Positions 62,253 to 64,000 of a stretch of 64,000 bases of DNA are shown piece after piece; the stretch's first letter is position 1, and each line of letters begins with the position of its first letter. This DNA is from Pseudorhodobacter sp. MZDSW-24AT (GTDB lineage Bacteria; Pseudomonadota; Alphaproteobacteria; Rhodobacterales; Rhodobacteraceae), in assembly GCF_002794355.1 (NCBI RefSeq), contig NZ_PGOI01000001.1:1-64000 (forward strand). Reading direction: 5' to 3'. A program made the position numbers and the translations under genes. A model generated the notes under the pieces. The model saw nothing but the letters and a program-made list of their open reading frames with translations, was not told the DNA's origin and did not search any database.

Positions 62253-63205
62253 ATTTGGCCAAGATCGAGGCGGCGGCGGCGCGGCTGGCGGGCGCAGCGC
62301 GGGCGACGCCGCTTCTGGAAGCGCCGCTGCTGAGCGCGCGGGCGGGCAAGCGGGTGCTGGTGAAGGCGGAATGCCTGCAGGTGACAGGATCGTTCAAGTT
62401 TCGCGGGGCTTGGGCCGCGGTGTCGGCGCTGCCTGCGGAGACGCGCGGGGTGCTGGCCTATTCCTCGGGCAACCATGGCCAAGGTGTCGCCTTGGCGGCG
62501 GCGCGGCACGGATTGCCTTGTGTGGTGGTGATGCCGTCCGACGCGCCCGAGGTGAAGGCCGCCAACACCCGCGCCTTTGGGGCGGAGGTGGTGCTTTATG
62601 ACCGGCAGCACGAGGACCGGGATGCGATTGGCGCGCGGCTGTGTGCCGAGCGCGGGTTGGCGCTGATCAAGCCCTTTGACGATGCCGAGGTGATCGCCGG
62701 GCAAGGCAGCGTGGGGTTGGAGATCGCGGCGCAGGCGCGAGCCTTGGGCGTGGAACAGGGCGAGGTGCTGGTCTGTTGCGGCGGCGGCGGCCTGTCGGCG
62801 GGGATTGCGCTGGCGCTGGAGGCGCACGCCCCGGGCCTGCGGCTGCGCACGGTGGAGCCTGCGGGTTTTGACGACATGGCGCGGTCCTTGGCGGCGGGCG
62901 AGCGGCTGCGCAATGCCCAAGGGACCGGATCGGTTTGTGACGCCATTCTGACGCCCAGCCCGGGAGAGTTGACCTTTCCGGTCTTGCAGCGGCTGGCGGG
63001 CGCGGGAATTGCGGTGAGCGACGATCAGGCGCTGGAGGCGATGGCGCTGGCCTTCACCCATCTGCGCATCGTGCTGGAACCCGGGGGGGCGGTGGCGCTT
63101 GCGGCGGCCTTGAAGGCCGAGACCCATGATCCGGTGATCTGCGTGGCCAGCGGGGGCAATGTGGACCCGGGCCTGTTCCGCGACGTTGTGGCGCGGTTTG
63201 GCTGA
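62243..63205 (+). CDS. PLP-dependent threonine/serine dehydratase-like enzyme
   Basis: A 320-aa fold-type II PLP enzyme: lysine in TGSFKFRGA, SSGNHGQGVALAA and phosphate-binding CCGGGGLSAG. It resembles threonine ammonia-lyase or hydroxyaspartate dehydratase without a regulatory ACT domain. Two starts fit: ATG at 62243 or 62249; the latter overlaps the hydrolase stop as ATGA. Confidence 0.9.
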   Translation: MRMNLAKIEAAAARLAGAARATPLLEAPLLSARAGKRVLVKAECLQVTGSFKFRGAWAAVSALPAETRGVLAYSSGNHGQGVALAAARHGLPCVVVMPSDAPEVKAANTRAFGAEVVLYDRQHEDRDAIGARLCAERGLALIKPFDDAEVIAGQGSVGLEIAAQARALGVEQGEVLVCCGGGGLSAGIALALEAHAPGLRLRTVEPAGFDDMARSLAAGERLRNAQGTGSVCDAILTPSPGELTFPVLQRLAGAGIAVSDDQALEAMALAFTHLRIVLEPGGAVALAAALKAETHDPVICVASGGNVDPGLFRDVVARFG

Positions 63206-63208
63206 GCC

Positions 63209-63994
63209 ATGGCGACGCTGTTCTTTCCCGATCTGCGGGTGAATGTGGAGGTCTCGGGGCCGGAGGGGGCGCCGCCTGTGGTGCTGTTGCATGCCTTGGG
63301 CACCCACCTGCGGCTGTGGGATCCGGTGGTGGCGCGGTTGCCCGGGCACCGGATCTTGCGGCTGGACATGCGCGGCCATGGGCGTTCCGATGTGCCGCCC
63401 GGGCCCTATGCGATGGGCGCGCTGATCCATGATGTGGAACGGGTGATGGCGCAGGTGGGGATGCGCGAGGCGGTGGTGGTGGGCCTGTCGATCGGCGGGC
63501 TGATCGCGCAAGGGCTTGCGGTCAAGCGGCTGGATCTGGTGCGGGGGATGGTGTTGTCGAACACGGCCGCCCGGATCGGCATTGCCGCGCAATGGCAGGC
63601 CCGGATCGAGGCGGTGCGCGCGGGCGGGATGGCGGCGATCGCCGAGGCCACGCTGGAGCGCTGGTTTGGCCGCGGGTGGCGGGACCTGCCCGAACTGCCG
63701 CAGATGCGCGCCATGCTGCTCTCCACCGCGCCCGAGGGCTGGATGGGGGCGGCGGCGGCGATTGCGGGGACGGATTTCTACACGCCGACCGCCGGGTTGA
63801 CCCTGCCGACGCTGGCGCTTGCGGGCCTGCGCGATGGGTCCACCCCGCCCGATCTGGTGAAGGAAACCGCCGACCTGATCCTTGGCAGCCGGTTTCAGCT
63901 GATCCGGGGGGCAGGCCATCTGCCGATGGTGGAACAGCCCGACGCCTACACACAGGCGATCCGTGAGTTTCTGGAGAGCATCGGCCATGCCTGA
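63209..63994 (+). CDS. pcaD: 3-oxoadipate enol-lactonase PcaD
   Basis: A 261-aa alpha/beta hydrolase matching PcaD: LLHALGTHLRLWDPVV, RLDMRGHGRSDVP, nucleophile elbow GLSIGGLIAQGLA and C-terminal GAGHLPMVEQPDAY. It opens beta-ketoadipate enol-lactone in protocatechuate degradation. It follows the dehydratase by 3 bp; a further gene begins inside its end. Confidence 0.87.
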   Translation: MATLFFPDLRVNVEVSGPEGAPPVVLLHALGTHLRLWDPVVARLPGHRILRLDMRGHGRSDVPPGPYAMGALIHDVERVMAQVGMREAVVVGLSIGGLIAQGLAVKRLDLVRGMVLSNTAARIGIAAQWQARIEAVRAGGMAAIAEATLERWFGRGWRDLPELPQMRAMLLSTAPEGWMGAAAAIAGTDFYTPTAGLTLPTLALAGLRDGSTPPDLVKETADLILGSRFQLIRGAGHLPMVEQPDAYTQAIREFLESIGHA

Positions 63995-64000
63995 GATCCT
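63987..64000 (+). CDS. Start of next gene, truncated by window edge (pcaC expected)
   Basis: ATG at 63987 opens MPEI and overlaps the pcaD stop by 8 nt. Only four codons are visible. In protocatechuate clusters the gene after pcaD is often pcaC (4-carboxymuconolactone decarboxylase); this is context only. Confidence 0.3.

Overview
The window is GC-rich, densely coding DNA of an alphaproteobacterium, most likely a member of the Rhodobacteraceae (Rhodobacter/Paracoccus relatives). The evidence is a NepR-EcfG-PhyR general stress response (GSR) locus, HWE/HisKA_2 kinases, a ureDA-J-B-X-CEFG urease cluster followed by urtABCDE, a DUF6455 protein, and the intergenic motif of a GC-rich block followed by (G/A)GTATTT or GATATTT. 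Taxonomy is inferred from gene content only. No rRNA, tRNA, CRISPR array, insertion sequence or phage was seen.

Layout. (1) 1-2.4 kb: an Mre11/Rad50-type pair (sbcD-like, and the start of a yhaN/sbcC-like ATPase that leaves the window). (2) 2.5-8.4 kb: a minus-strand signalling operon made of a membrane hybrid kinase with three receivers, a CheR-type methyltransferase and an HWE kinase flanked by receivers; an EcfG-type promoter lies upstream. (3) 8.7-17.7 kb: a small A/B-barrel protein, a HAD phosphatase, a two-component system and a divergent afuABC-like ABC importer. (4) 17.7-31.3 kb: a P-loop kinase, then the complete urea system (urtABCDE importer plus urease subunits, accessory proteins and a UreJ/HupE nickel permease), all on the minus strand. 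(5) 31.6-33 kb: ribokinase and an RbsD/FucU protein. (6) 33.1-45.4 kb: a general stress island containing an FNR-like regulator, two HisKA_2 kinases, an ExoD protein, DUF1328, PLDc_N, holin-like and YqjD-like envelope proteins, a phospholipase D, nepR-ecfG-kinase divergent from phyR, a small exported protein and Dps. (7) 45.4-50.7 kb: an H-NOX-like/diguanylate cyclase pair, a DUF4153 membrane protein and a phoU-phoB pair behind a Pho box. (8) 50.7-56.5 kb: an FMN riboswitch with ribH, then housekeeping and hypothetical genes. (9) 57-64 kb: an acyl-CoA synthetase, an ABC exporter, and an alpha/beta hydrolase, dehydratase and pcaD run.

Main observation: the EcfG promoter consensus GGAAC-N16/17-CGTT can be read by eye eight times, each upstream of a plausible target. 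Two copies lie back-to-back in one perfect 33-bp palindrome between nepR and phyR. The others precede exoD, DUF1328, the PLDc_N/holin-like/YqjD operon, a small exported protein, dps and, 28 kb away from the island, the hybrid kinase-CheR-HWE kinase operon. The window therefore appears to hold both the core GSR switch and a good part of its regulon, including kinase modules that may feed signals back to PhyR. The nepR gene (48-53 codons) is too short for usual ORF cut-offs and was found by reading the minus strand upstream of ecfG.
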